63,193 nt of DNA from Corallococcus sicarius (GCF_003611735.1 NZ_RAWG01000012.1:1-63193), one strand, 5' to 3'; numbered from the stretch's first letter, positions 35,401-44,442 are shown. Program-made: numbers and translations. Notes: a model not told the origin generated them from the sequence alone.

Positions 35401-36345
35401 CCCCCGGCTGAAGGCCACCGCGTCAATGCGGGGTGCAACGTCGAAGCCGCCACACTCCAGCCGCGCCAGTAGATCCACGGCGTTCTCATAGGGATCCTCG
35501 GCCAGGGTGGAGTGGTCGTAGCCGATGACCAGGTCATACGAGCGGAGCGCTGCGGCAAGGAAGGCGCGCCCGCCCTCCGAGGCCCCCAGCGCACCAAAAC
35601 TTCCCTTCGTGGTGCTGAACGTGCCGTGGACCCAGAGCAGGATGCGCGTGGGCCGTCCCCTGGGTAGCCTCACGTCCCCCAGGTCCGCGACGAAACGCCA
35701 GCGGCTCGGGTCAGCCCCCTCCATGAGCACCAGGCCCCGGCGCGTGTCGCGCTCCAGGAACGTCACCGCCTGCTGAACGGCGAAACGCGCCACGAACTTG
35801 AGGACGAATGCACGCACCCTGCCGCCGATGAACTCGGTGAGGGGCCCGCGGGTCTTCCGCACCTCCGCGACGCCACCTCCCGCGGTGTCCGTCGACAGGT
35901 CGAACACCCATCGGCGCCGCGCGGGCTCCAGGAGGGGACTGCTTCGGCGGGTGGAGACCACTGGGGCCTCGGAGGCCTCAGGCCAGCGCCACGCATAGAC
36001 GCCCCCCGATTCGAGGAGGACCACGGCGCGGTCTTCTTCCGGCAGTTCCAGCGACACCCGGACACTGCCGGGCTCCCCACGGACCCGGACGGCTCGGGCC
36101 GGCAGGGAGACGTCAAAGGCATCCACCTGGACGAAGTCCTGTCCCTGCATGCTCGCCGCCACAGGATCGGCCCCCGCCACCGTCCCACCACCGTCCAGGG
36201 GGATGGGGCCCCTGGGCAGGTCAGGTCTTCCGCGACGGGCAGAGGACTTCGGCGTTGTGAAGACATCCGCGGAAGGAATATCGGAGACGCTCGCGTCGCC
36301 AGGCACCTCGATCTGGATGCCGGATTGCCGCTGGATGATCGCCAT
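32500..36345 (-). CDS. Alpha/beta-hydrolase-like and CHAT protease fusion
   Basis: 1281 aa from ATG 36345, with a GGGGGAG site 4 bases upstream. Residues ~235-400 look like an alpha/beta-hydrolase: WVHGTF oxyanion block near 238 and AFSRGA with candidate nucleophile S313. A middle region (~560-960) contains beta-rich segments I do not recognise. The C-terminus is a CHAT caspase-like domain with catalytic H1107 (HFAGHG) and C1166 (LNACQVG), followed by GGFAEAFIRAGA and a Lys-rich tail. CHAT proteases act in bacterial immunity and programmed death systems, often activated by a linked sensor (family knowledge). The divergent neighbour is a TetR gene. Function not established. Confidence 0.82.
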   Translation of the reverse strand: MAIIQRQSGIQIEVPGDASVSDIPSADVFTTPKSSARRGRPDLPRGPIPLDGGGTVAGADPVAASMQGQDFVQVDAFDVSLPARAVRVRGEPGSVRVSLELPEEDRAVVLLESGGVYAWRWPEASEAPVVSTRRSSPLLEPARRRWVFDLSTDTAGGGVAEVRKTRGPLTEFIGGRVRAFVLKFVARFAVQQAVTFLERDTRRGLVLMEGADPSRWRFVADLGDVRLPRGRPTRILLWVHGTFSTTKGSFGALGASEGGRAFLAAALRSYDLVIGYDHSTLAEDPYENAVDLLARLECGGFDVAPRIDAVAFSRGALVLRSLMEYLLPASRLGARVRRAVFVGGTNGGTRLASPANWEKFVDLSTNLAVAAGRAVSFLGAPVAGLVLSESISTLGSLVKYLVVAATQERRVPGLNAMDPDGLFIQQLNTEQPGQPKASESLCFVVSSDFEVVLGGAGAPELPERLKQWMLDTLADSLFQEPNDLVVHTKAMYGIDASVGDFVKDRLDIPRNPHVYHTIYFTRPEVVGALARWFELGSPDFVTGAVRHLAPPEPMTAGADPSVLFTDGGVKYGELLKDIHRQQPDYVVVERHKGPTTYHHAFRSDELLSLDRPQAATVRAKLAGLPLHEALGTTTMALHEESASGRLDTGGPIPPPAPVDAPVTQRRVILFDEGTPWAVVEPASALPSSLQLGNMERRVVRGALPESPGGLPGNVRLPLATAELPLTYQVLTENLMASPPPEWPTPAPAVAAFFVSASMPKAVQVGHTAHVFVTVSRDAIESAVEALTAEAAAEVALDQKLTVQLVAKTNLTLEGEVRVTLDPAKRRRFDLVFDLQGTHEGMGELWILIRQGAEALARLVLQPIISATSTTGQGSIAKVAEVLPSRGGRFPVLQIFETSSGDVSGYHFALDLGDGGFVTGDSKPFKGDRGAYVAGIYTAIEDAWISHKDDVEAFEESLRAYGGVLFDELVPAPLQQALWRVRDTLGAIQVVSEEPFIPWEIVHLKPPTEGTGGPGPLPPEVHFLAQKGLVRWLHDRGPAARELLVREGRAHHVVPVYPAGQYELPEAQREVPFLEKRLGARPVEAEVSTLRKLLSSAGTVDLFHFAGHGVAEAQSRGTEAPRTQLMLQGRVEQGQYVPLYLDAMLVQQYARLIGPDGHQPLIVLNACQVGRANWQLTSMGGFAEAFIRAGAGAFVGPLWSVGDGLARTFMTAFYEALLQGEPLARAAGLGREAARKAGDATWLAYAVYGHPEANLRRETEAVRKGKAGAAKKTATKRGGVRP

Positions 36346-36490
36346 GGAACTCCCCCCGCGGGACTTGGATGGACAGAGGCACCCAGGCGCCTGCTTCCTC
36401 CGCACACCGCTCCAGGCAAGACTATGCTTCCCGCGCAGAAGCCGTCCATCCAACCCGGGAGCCCGTCAGGTCGCCCTGGGTCACCTTGAC

Positions 36491-36522
36491 GGATGAGGGT
36501 CGGAACATTACGACCATCATCC
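36491..36522. promoter_or_regulatory. Inverted repeat, probable TetR operator
   Basis: Arms GGATGAGGGTCG (36491-36502) and CGACCATCATCC (36511-36522) match at 11 of 12 positions around an 8-base spacer. The repeat ends 3 bases before the TetR start codon at 36526 and lies in the gap between the divergent TetR and CHAT genes. This placement suits autorepression and might also control the CHAT gene. Confidence 0.55.
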
Positions 36523-36525
36523 ATC

Positions 36526-37119
36526 ATGACCCAGAAGACGGAGCAGAAGCAGAAGTCGCACGACGCCATCCTCGCGTCCGCCGCCGGGTTGCTCCTGGAG
36601 CGGGGCATCCAGGCCAGCTCCATCATGGATGTGATGAAGGGCGCCGGGCTCACGGTGGGCGGCTTCTACGGCCACTTCGAATCAAAAGAGCACCTCTTCA
36701 CGGAGACGCTCCGGGGCACCGCGCGCTCCGCGTGGAACAAGCTGCTGGGCAAGGCGAAGGAGGACGCGCCCCAGGCACCCGCGCTGAAGGTGCTGGAGCG
36801 CTACCTGTCGCGCAAGCACCGCGACGCCGTCACGCTCGCGTGCCCCCTGCCCAGCATCACCGCGGACGTCTCCCGCGCGGGGGAGCCCTACCGGAGCGCG
36901 CTGGAGGCGGAGCTGGAGGGGTTCGTCCAGTCGTTCGCGGAGCTGCTCGGCCCGGGCGCTCGCAACCGCGAGAAGGCGCTCGCGGCCATCGCGCTCATGT
37001 ATGGCGCCCTGTCGCTGTCACGGGCCGTGCGCGGCACGAAGCTGGGTGACGAGCTCCTGGACGCGGCGAGGAGGCGGGGCGCGGACCTCCTCGCGGCGAA
37101 GGACGCAGCGGGCGCCTAG
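36526..37119 (+). CDS. TetR family transcriptional regulator
   Basis: 197 aa from ATG 36526; an in-frame ATG at 36493 would place the start inside the inverted repeat. N-terminal helix-turn-helix: ILASAAGLLLERG, then MKGAGLTVGGFYGHFESKEH, typical of the TetR_N domain (residues ~10-55). The C-terminal domain, with ACPLPSI, is of the type seen near AcrR/YcdC-like regulators. Its stop codon overlaps that of the convergent 1094-aa gene in a shared CTAG. Ligand unknown. Confidence 0.88.
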   Translation: MTQKTEQKQKSHDAILASAAGLLLERGIQASSIMDVMKGAGLTVGGFYGHFESKEHLFTETLRGTARSAWNKLLGKAKEDAPQAPALKVLERYLSRKHRDAVTLACPLPSITADVSRAGEPYRSALEAELEGFVQSFAELLGPGARNREKALAAIALMYGALSLSRAVRGTKLGDELLDAARRRGADLLAAKDAAGA

Positions 37120-40100
37120 CCGATGAGCGGGATGTCGATGTCCGGGATGAGGTCGTCGAGGAAGTCCTTCACCGAGTTGAAGGCGTCGCCCGCGAGCTCG
37201 CCCACCTCTCCGGGGAGGTTCGCCAGGCCCTCGAGCGCGTCCTTCGCCGTCTCCACGCCCTTGCGCGCCAGGTCGTCCAGGTGGCCCACCGCGGCCTCCG
37301 CGAGCTGTCCGCCCGCGCTGGCCAGGTCCTTGAGCGCGTCCACGCCCGCGTCGTTGAGGTCCGCGAGCGCGACGAGGACCGCCTTGCCGCCCTCGGTGAG
37401 GTTGTCCTTCCAGGCCTTGGCGACCTCCTTGAAGGCCTCCACGCCGTCCTTGAGCAGGTCCGTGGCCAGGTCCTTCGCCCAGGCCGCGCCGCCCTCGACG
37501 AAGTCCTTCACGGCGGTGGCCGCCGCCTTGGCCGCCGCGCCGCCCTTCTTCGCCAGGTCCGACAGCGTCTTGCCGGTCCACTCGAGCACCTTCTCCGCGG
37601 CCTCGCCCGGGTTCGCCGCCACGTAGCGCAGCGTCTCCACGGCCTTCTCGCCCGCGTTGGCCAGCCCGCGCACGACGCTCTCCGCCACCTCGGCGCCCTT
37701 CGCGCCGAGCGCCTGCACGGAGTCCCACGCCTTCTTCGCCAGCTCACCGCCCTTGGCCATGACGTCGGTGAGGGCCTCCTTCGCCTTGGTGGCCGCCTCG
37801 CCCGGGTTCGCGGCCGTCCACGCGAGCAGCTCCAGGCCCTTCTCGCCCAGCGCCTTCGCCTTGTTGACGGTGTTGGAGACGAGGTTCTTCGCGCCGTCGA
37901 GGAGCTCCTTCGCCTTCTCCTTCGCGGCGCCCGTCAGGTTCTCCCAGCCCGCCTGCAAGTCATTGAGCGTGGAGACGGCCGACTTGTAGAGCGCCTTGCC
38001 GGCGTCGGTGGCCAGGTCCACGCCCGCGTTGACGACGCTCTTGATGCCATCGAGCGCCACCTTCGCGGCCTCGCCCGGGTTCTGGGCGATGAACTTCAGC
38101 GTCTCCAGGCCCTTCTCGCCCAGCTTCTTCGCCTCGTCGACGACGTTGCCCAGGACCTTCTTGGCCTCCTTGGCAATCTCCCCACCCTTGGCGAGCGCGT
38201 CGTTGAACGTCTCCGCCGCCTGCTTCGCGATGGCCTCGCCATACTTGGAGGGATTGCGCACCACGTCCGCCATCTTGTGGATGAAGGCCGCGGTCGTCTT
38301 CAGGCCCTCGCCCGCCGCCTCCGCCGTCGACACGCCCGCGAACTCGGCGAGCTTCACGGCGCCCTTGGCGGCGGTCTCCACGCCCCACTTCGCCAGGTCC
38401 GCGGCGCCCTCCGGGCCGTAGTACGCGGCCAGCTGCACCAGCCCCGCCGGGCCCTGCACCGCGGCGCCGGCCAGGTTGATGGCCTTCATCCAGCCCGGGG
38501 CCTCGTAACCCTCCGGATCCGCCTCGAACTTCGCCTTCTCCTGGCTGAAGCCGATGTCCAACGCCAGCTCGGCCGCGCCCAGGAGCACGCTGGCGCCCAC
38601 GTCCGCGGCGACGCCCACGCCCGTGAGGTCCAACGCGATGCCCAGGCCCGCGTCCGCGACGTTCAGGGTCGCGATGGTGTGCGCGAAGTAGCCCAGGTCC
38701 TTGTTCTTGCCGTGCAGCTCCGCGGCTTCCTTCTCGTACTTCACCGCGTCGATGGCGTTGGGCAGCGCGCCCGCCACCGGGACGACCTTCGCCAGGTTCT
38801 TGAAGACCTTGCTGGACACGTCGGCGGTGATCTCCAGGCCAACCTTGCCCAGCACCTTCTCCATCACCTTGAGGCCCTGGCCCACGAGCTTGCTGCCCGC
38901 CTTGTCCAGGAGCGGCCCCAGGCCCTTCATCGTCCTGTTGAGTTCGTCCGCGCCCACGCCGTCGGTGAACTTCAGGAGCGCCTTGAGCGCGCCGGAGTCC
39001 ATCTCCGTCACGGCCTTGGCCAGCACCTTGCCCGCGTCGTCATCCAGCTTGCCCGCGAGCTTCGTGAGCTGCTCGGCCGTCTTCGGGTCGGAGAGCGCCT
39101 CGTTGAGGACCTTGTGCTCCAGGCCGCCCAGGGTGCTCACCAGCCGCTTGCCCGCGGCGGCGTCCAGCGTGTCCAGCTGGCCCACCAGCGTGTCCAGCGC
39201 CTTCGGGTCGGTGACGCCCTTGAGGACGGACTCCAGCGACGTGGCGCCGCCCAGCTTCGTGGCGGTGGCGTCCAGCTTCTGCAATTGCTGCGGCGTCAGC
39301 TTCGACGCGAGCGACGGATCCAACCCCTTCACCTTCACGTCCGCCAGCCGTCCACCCTGCTGGGCGACGTCCGTGGCGTTGGTGACGCCCGCGCCCTTCA
39401 GCAGGTCGGCGAAGCCGGTGAGGTTCTTCTTGAGGTCGGGCACCTCCGCGAGCAATTGCGCGGCGGCGAGCGCCTTGTCCTGCGGCTTCGCGTTCGGATC
39501 CAACAGGGTGATGGCGGCGCCCGCGGCGCGCAGCGGACCGTCCAGCTTGCGCAAGTCATTGGCCAGGTCCGGGAACTTGTCCCCGGCGAAGCCCTTGAGC
39601 GCCGAGCCCAGCTCCAGCGTGGCCTTCGCCTTGTCCGTGGCGGAGGCGTTGGGGTCCGTCCACTTGCCGATGGCGCCAATGAGCTTCTCCGCCGACGGCA
39701 GGCCCTTGAGCGTCGTGTCCAGCACGCCCTTGAGGTCCTCCGGCTTGAAGATGTCGCCCACGGACTTCGCCAGGGTGAGGCTGGCCTGGGCCTTCTCGAG
39801 CACGCCCTTCTTCGGGTCGCTCAGCGTGCCCAGCGACGTCAGCGCGTCGGAGTTCGTCGCCAGCTGCGCGAGCTTGCTGTCCTGGACGCCCAGGCGCTCC
39901 AGCGCGTTGGGGACCGTCTCCGGGAACTGCGAGGCCAGCTCGCCCAGCGCCGTGGCCTTCTCGGAGAAGCTGCCGGTGCCCAGCTTGTTGAGCGAGTCGT
40001 AGGCCTTCTGCAGGTCCTCCTTCTTCCGGTCCTTCAGCTCCGGGAAGAGCTTGGGCAGGTCCTCCGGCTTGTCCGGCAGCGCGTCAGCGTGGGGCGCGGG

Positions 40101-40400
40101 AGCCTTCACATCCTGCGCGGGCTTCGCGGCGACGGGCGCGGCGAACGGCGGCGTGGACTCCCCCGTCAGCCGGTTCTGGGCGCGGGGGTTGGTGCCCGCG
40201 GAGAACTCGTCGCGCTTGAAGAGCTGGACCTGGGGCTTCTTCGCCTGCTCCTGGGCGGCCTTCGCGGCGGCGGCACGGGCAGCGGCCTCGGCGGCGGCCT
40301 TCGCGGCGGCGGCACGGGCAGCGGCCTCGGCGGCAGCGCGGGCGGCGGCGGCAGCAGCAGCGGCGGCAGCGGACGCGCCACCCTCAATGGGGCTGGACAT
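37116..40400 (-). CDS. Large Ala-rich helical protein of unknown function
   Basis: 1094 aa from ATG 40400, with AGGAG upstream. The N-terminus is a low-complexity run of Ala with spaced Arg/Lys/Glu (residues ~10-50). Residues ~95-560 are helical with periodic Leu and Asp. Residues ~580-660 hold hydrophobic Gly/Ala helices. The C-terminal ~400 residues are amphipathic helices with three copies of a GEK-x2-E-x-L block followed by NPGEAA. No signal peptide and no recognised domain. Composition recalls apolipoprotein or tape-measure-like proteins and pore-forming effector carriers, but no call is justified. It occupies its own transcription unit. Confidence 0.7.
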   Translation of the reverse strand: MSSPIEGGASAAAAAAAAAARAAAEAAARAAAAKAAAEAAARAAAAKAAQEQAKKPQVQLFKRDEFSAGTNPRAQNRLTGESTPPFAAPVAAKPAQDVKAPAPHADALPDKPEDLPKLFPELKDRKKEDLQKAYDSLNKLGTGSFSEKATALGELASQFPETVPNALERLGVQDSKLAQLATNSDALTSLGTLSDPKKGVLEKAQASLTLAKSVGDIFKPEDLKGVLDTTLKGLPSAEKLIGAIGKWTDPNASATDKAKATLELGSALKGFAGDKFPDLANDLRKLDGPLRAAGAAITLLDPNAKPQDKALAAAQLLAEVPDLKKNLTGFADLLKGAGVTNATDVAQQGGRLADVKVKGLDPSLASKLTPQQLQKLDATATKLGGATSLESVLKGVTDPKALDTLVGQLDTLDAAAGKRLVSTLGGLEHKVLNEALSDPKTAEQLTKLAGKLDDDAGKVLAKAVTEMDSGALKALLKFTDGVGADELNRTMKGLGPLLDKAGSKLVGQGLKVMEKVLGKVGLEITADVSSKVFKNLAKVVPVAGALPNAIDAVKYEKEAAELHGKNKDLGYFAHTIATLNVADAGLGIALDLTGVGVAADVGASVLLGAAELALDIGFSQEKAKFEADPEGYEAPGWMKAINLAGAAVQGPAGLVQLAAYYGPEGAADLAKWGVETAAKGAVKLAEFAGVSTAEAAGEGLKTTAAFIHKMADVVRNPSKYGEAIAKQAAETFNDALAKGGEIAKEAKKVLGNVVDEAKKLGEKGLETLKFIAQNPGEAAKVALDGIKSVVNAGVDLATDAGKALYKSAVSTLNDLQAGWENLTGAAKEKAKELLDGAKNLVSNTVNKAKALGEKGLELLAWTAANPGEAATKAKEALTDVMAKGGELAKKAWDSVQALGAKGAEVAESVVRGLANAGEKAVETLRYVAANPGEAAEKVLEWTGKTLSDLAKKGGAAAKAAATAVKDFVEGGAAWAKDLATDLLKDGVEAFKEVAKAWKDNLTEGGKAVLVALADLNDAGVDALKDLASAGGQLAEAAVGHLDDLARKGVETAKDALEGLANLPGEVGELAGDAFNSVKDFLDDLIPDIDIPLIG

Positions 40401-40651
40401 GGGAGCTCTCCTGGCTTTCAGGAGCCGGGAACGGCTCCAGGGGTTCTCTACATTTCGTGGCAAATGTTGCTAGCGGGGGAACACCCACAAGCCCGTCCCC
40501 CCCGACAGCTGCATTACGAAATGGCCCCTCCGCGGGTTACATCCCCCGGTGACGTCCAGGATGACGCGGCAAGACATTGCGGGCGAAATGGAAGCGGCCG
40601 CGCGCGCCGCAACGTCTGGCCGGATGCGTCACGGCTCCAGGGCGGCCTGGG

Positions 40652-40975
40652 TCAGAGCTTGACCTGACAGGCCTTCACGTCGGAGCCGCTGACGCCATTG
40701 CAGGCGTAGTTCTCGCGGCAGTCGTCCTGCTCTTCACAGACGGGCGAGCACAGCAGCGACCCCAACTGGGTGGCGCAGACGGTGTCCTCCGGGCACCCGC
40801 CCTGCACGCCTTCCTGGGTACACGTCTGGGCGCAGAAGCCGCCGGGGAACTCCTGACGGCACACCTGCTCGTCGGGGCAGGAGTCTTCGTCGCAGGAGTC
40901 GCCCGCGGTAGCGCCGCCACAGGCCATCAGGGGAAGGACCACGAGAGAAGCCAGGAGCATCCAGGTCGAGCGCAT
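40652..40975 (-). CDS. Small Cys-rich lipoprotein
   Basis: 107 aa from ATG 40975 (ATGs 40981 and 40996 are alternatives; no start has a strong ribosome binding site). Lipobox LMAC ends the signal. The mature part has about 12 cysteines spaced as in small secreted disulfide-rich domains, with DSCPDEQVC, GGFCAQTC, GGCPEDTVC and CSPVCEEQDDC. Such modules are abundant in myxobacterial surface proteins; function unknown. The 250-base gap on its right to the Ala-rich gene shows no gene. Confidence 0.75.
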   Translation of the reverse strand: MRSTWMLLASLVVLPLMACGGATAGDSCDEDSCPDEQVCRQEFPGGFCAQTCTQEGVQGGCPEDTVCATQLGSLLCSPVCEEQDDCRENYACNGVSGSDVKACQVKL

Positions 40976-41079
40976 GTGCATCCACGTCAGGAACATGCAG
41001 GGCCGGCCCCCCGCGCGCCCAGCATGTCCAGGCGGGAGGGGGCCGTCCAGCGCTTCTGCCCGGGCGCGTCCGGCGTCCG

Positions 41080-42900
41080 TCAGAGGGCTTCGGTCCGTTG
41101 CAGCAACCAGTCACGCGCGGGACCGTCGACATGGGGCAGCAGCCGCTCGCGCACCGTGGCGTGATAGGCATTGAGCCAGTCCGTCTCCGCCCTGGACAGC
41201 AGGCCGCGCTCCACGAGCCGCGTGTCGATGGGGCACAGGCTCAGCGTCTCGAAGCGGAGGAACTCGCCAAAGGCAGTCGTCTCCGCGGGGACGACGGCGA
41301 GGATGTTCTCGATGCGGATGCCCCAGTGGCCCGGGCGGTAGAGGCCGGGCTCGTTGGAGGTGACCATGCCCGGCTCCAGCGCCGTGTGCGGCTCGTTGGG
41401 CATCGTCGGCGAGATGCCGTGCGGCCCCTCGTGCACGTTGAGGAAGTAGCCCACGCCGTGGCCCGTGCCGTGGCCGTAGTCCAGCCCCTCCGCCCACAGC
41501 GGCGCTCGCGCCAGCGCGTCCAGGGCCGGCGAGCGCGTGCCCCGGGGGAACCGGGCGCTGGCCAGGTTCATGTTGCCTCGCAGCACGAGCGTGAAGTCGC
41601 GCCGCTGCTCCGCCGTGGGCTCTCCCACGGGGACGACGCGGGTGATGTCCGTGGTGCCCATCGTGTACTGCCCACCGGAGTCGATGAGCAGCAGGCCCCG
41701 CGCGGGCGTGCCCGGCATGCACACCGTCGCGTGCGAGTCCTTCGTCGCGCGGTAGTGCGGCATCGCGCCGTTGCCGTTGAACGCGGCGATGGTGCTGAAG
41801 CTCAGCGACACGAAGCCCGGACGACGGGCCCTCGCCGCGGACAGCCGCTCGTCGACGGTCAGCTCGGTGATGGGCTCGCGGCCGAGCGCGGACTCGAACC
41901 AGGCGAAGAAGTCACACAGCGCCGCGCCGTCCTGCTCCATCGCCTCGCGGATGTGCGCCAGCTCCCCGGGCGTCTTGCGGGACTTGGCCACGGTGGACGG
42001 GTTGAGCGCTTCCACCACCGTCACCCCCTGCGCCACGGCCTGCCGCAGGCCGTGCGTGACGCTCCGGGGATCCACGAGCAGCTTCGCTCCGTCCGGCAAC
42101 GCACCCAACACCGGGGCCGCCTGCGCATAGGGCGCCAGCGTGATGCCGTCCTGCTCCAGTGCCGCGCGCAGGGCGTCCGGCACCTTGCCCTCGGTGATGA
42201 ACAGGCGGGCGCCTTCCGGTGCTACCAGCAGGTGTGCGAGGAACACCGGGATGTAGTCCACGTCGGCGCCGCGCAGGTTCGTCAGCCACGCGATGTCGTC
42301 CAGTGTGGAGATGAGGTGGTGCGTCGCCCCCAGCCGGTTCATCTCCGCGCGCAGCGCCTGGAGCTTCTCCGCGCGCGGGCCCGGTGACAGCGCATGGGCA
42401 TACACCGGCGCACCCGGCATCCCCGGACGGTCGGGCCAGGCCTCCGCCACCAGGTCCAGGTCCGTGCGCAGCTTCACGCCCTTCGCCTTGAACAGCGAGG
42501 ACACCGCCCGCCCCTGCCCCAGGGACAGCACCATGCCGTCCACCGCCACCGTCTGCCCCGCCGTCACGTTGGCCCCGAGCCAGTCCAGGTGCGACTGCCC
42601 GGGCGCGCTCGTCATGCGCACCGTGACGATGCCGCTGCCCGCCAGCTGGGTGTCCGCTTGATCCCAGTAGCGACTGTCCACCCACAGGCCGGCGAAGTCC
42701 TCCGTCACCACCAGCGTCCCCAGGGAGCCGGTGAACCCTGACAGCCACTCGCGCCCCTTCCAACGGCGCGGCGGGTATTGGGACAGGTGGGGGTCGTTCG
42801 ACGGCACCCACACCGCCGCCACGTCGTGGGCCCGCATCACCTGCCGCAGCCGCGCGATGCGCTCTCGCGTCTGGGCGCCCTGGCTCTCTTGAAGGCTCAT
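41080..42900 (-). CDS. pepP: Xaa-Pro aminopeptidase (M24B, aminopeptidase P)
   Basis: 606 aa from ATG 42900, with GGAGGA upstream. This is the long, three-domain eukaryote-like form: two creatinase-like N-terminal domains (to ~300) and a C-terminal pita-bread domain. Metal-binding residues are visible in LLIDSGGQY, TTDITR, GHGTGHGVGYFLNVHEGP and SNEPGLY. It removes N-terminal residues preceding proline, in the cytoplasm. Codons and composition match the surrounding genome. Divergent from a glycosyltransferase gene. Confidence 0.9.
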   Translation of the reverse strand: MSLQESQGAQTRERIARLRQVMRAHDVAAVWVPSNDPHLSQYPPRRWKGREWLSGFTGSLGTLVVTEDFAGLWVDSRYWDQADTQLAGSGIVTVRMTSAPGQSHLDWLGANVTAGQTVAVDGMVLSLGQGRAVSSLFKAKGVKLRTDLDLVAEAWPDRPGMPGAPVYAHALSPGPRAEKLQALRAEMNRLGATHHLISTLDDIAWLTNLRGADVDYIPVFLAHLLVAPEGARLFITEGKVPDALRAALEQDGITLAPYAQAAPVLGALPDGAKLLVDPRSVTHGLRQAVAQGVTVVEALNPSTVAKSRKTPGELAHIREAMEQDGAALCDFFAWFESALGREPITELTVDERLSAARARRPGFVSLSFSTIAAFNGNGAMPHYRATKDSHATVCMPGTPARGLLLIDSGGQYTMGTTDITRVVPVGEPTAEQRRDFTLVLRGNMNLASARFPRGTRSPALDALARAPLWAEGLDYGHGTGHGVGYFLNVHEGPHGISPTMPNEPHTALEPGMVTSNEPGLYRPGHWGIRIENILAVVPAETTAFGEFLRFETLSLCPIDTRLVERGLLSRAETDWLNAYHATVRERLLPHVDGPARDWLLQRTEAL

Positions 42901-43172
42901 GGCTTCCTCCGTCGTACCGCCTCCCACCGTCATGCCGGAATCAGGGGCGCTTTTCGAGGGCTCCCGAACCCGGGAGCCCGTACGCGCGGTGCCCGGGCGG
43001 ACGACGCGACGCGGCGCGGTCGCCGCCGGGAGGTTGGATTGTGTTGGCCACTGAAGAGAAGGCGCCTTGTGCCCCTGGGCGGTCCCCTTCGGGGTGCTTA
43101 CCAAGCCAGTGGCCTCGGTGAGGAGCACGAGGCCACTTCCACCTGTCTCCTGAACCGGGCCTGACCTCCACC

Positions 43173-44423
43173 GTGCGACGCGTCCTTGCCATCCTTCCCT
43201 ACGTCCCGTTTCCCTCGGATACGGGCGGCACCCTGCGCACGCTGGAGCTGGTGCGCGCGCTCGCCTCCCGCTTCTCCATCGACGTGCTCGCGCTGCACCG
43301 CCCGGGCAACGACGCGGCGGGGTTCACGCGGTGGCTGGGTGAGCTGGGCGTCCCCGCCTCCCGCCTCCACCTGGTGGACATGCCGCGCATCGCGCCCGGG
43401 GAGACGCTGAGCAGCACCCGGGCGCTCCTGCGGGGCACGCCACTCACCTACATCCGCTACACGCGCCAGTGCCTGCAGGCGGCCTTCCGCCGGGTGATGA
43501 GGGAGCAGGGCCCCTTCGACATCATCCACTTCGATCACCTGCACATGGCGCAGCTGCTGCCGCTGGCCCGGGAGCTGAACCCGTCCGCGCACCTGGTCAT
43601 CGACGAGCACAACGTGGAGAGCCAGCTGCTCGCGCGCATGGCGCCCCTGAGCGCGCTGCCCCTGCGCCCCTTCCTGAACTGGCAGTTCCGCCGCGTGGAG
43701 GAGCTGGAGCGCGCGTGCGTGAGCCAGGCGGACTCCGTGCTCGCGTGCTCGGAGGTGGACGCCGCGCAGCTGCGCGAGCTGGGCGCGAAGCAGGTGCACG
43801 TGGTGCCCAACGGCGTGAAGCTGCCGGACTTCATCCCGCAGGAGAAGGCGGGCAACGACCTGGTCTTCGTGGGCTCCATGGACTGGTGGCCCAACGAGGA
43901 CGCGGTGCTGAGGCTTGCCCGCGAGGTGTGGCCGCTGGTGTCGTCGGAGCTGGCGCCCGGCCGGCTCATGGTGGTGGGCCGCAATCCGTCCGCCTCCGTG
44001 CGCGCGCTGGAGAGCGAGGACGGCCGGCTGACGGTGACGGGCGCGGTCCCCTCCGTGGCGCCGCACCTGGCGCGCGCGCTGGCGACGGCCATCCCCCTGC
44101 GCGCGGGCAGCGGGACGCGCCTCAAGGTGCTGGAAGCCGCCGCGGCGGGCGTGCCCGTGGTGGCCACGCGCCTCGCGGTGGAGGGGCTCCCCGTGGTGGA
44201 GGGACAGAACGTGCTCCTCGCGGAGTCCCCCCAGGAGTTCGCGAACGCGCTGCGCCGGCTGCGCAATGATCCGGAACTCTGCCGGAAGCTCGCGCACAAC
44301 GCGCGCCGCATGGCGGAGTCCTTCGCGTGGGAAGGCATTGGCGCGGGCCTGGGCGACCTCTACCTGAACGCTTCGGTGAAGGGCGGCGGCGGGAAGAAGT
44401 CGTCGGGCACGGACGTCGTGTAG
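43173..44423 (+). CDS. GT4-type glycosyltransferase
   Basis: 416 aa from GTG 43173. GT-B fold: N-terminal Rossmann domain with the SDTGGTLRTLELVRAL glycine-rich block, and C-terminal nucleotide-sugar site with RAGSGTRLKVLEAAAAGVPVV, including the E-x7-E-like motif. Such enzymes build exopolysaccharide or lipid-linked glycans. No sugar pathway genes are beside it. Converges on a TetR gene with a gap of 19 bases. Confidence 0.87.
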   Translation: MRRVLAILPYVPFPSDTGGTLRTLELVRALASRFSIDVLALHRPGNDAAGFTRWLGELGVPASRLHLVDMPRIAPGETLSSTRALLRGTPLTYIRYTRQCLQAAFRRVMREQGPFDIIHFDHLHMAQLLPLARELNPSAHLVIDEHNVESQLLARMAPLSALPLRPFLNWQFRRVEELERACVSQADSVLACSEVDAAQLRELGAKQVHVVPNGVKLPDFIPQEKAGNDLVFVGSMDWWPNEDAVLRLAREVWPLVSSELAPGRLMVVGRNPSASVRALESEDGRLTVTGAVPSVAPHLARALATAIPLRAGSGTRLKVLEAAAAGVPVVATRLAVEGLPVVEGQNVLLAESPQEFANALRRLRNDPELCRKLAHNARRMAESFAWEGIGAGLGDLYLNASVKGGGGKKSSGTDVV

Positions 44424-44442
44424 CCGTCCCGTCTCGGCAGGA

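Noticed and set aside
37281-40667. 1128-codon open frame on the plus strand
   Set aside because: Arg/His/Gly/Leu-rich repeats mirror the Ala-rich gene on the other strand, which has a good ribosome binding site and coherent helix periodicity.
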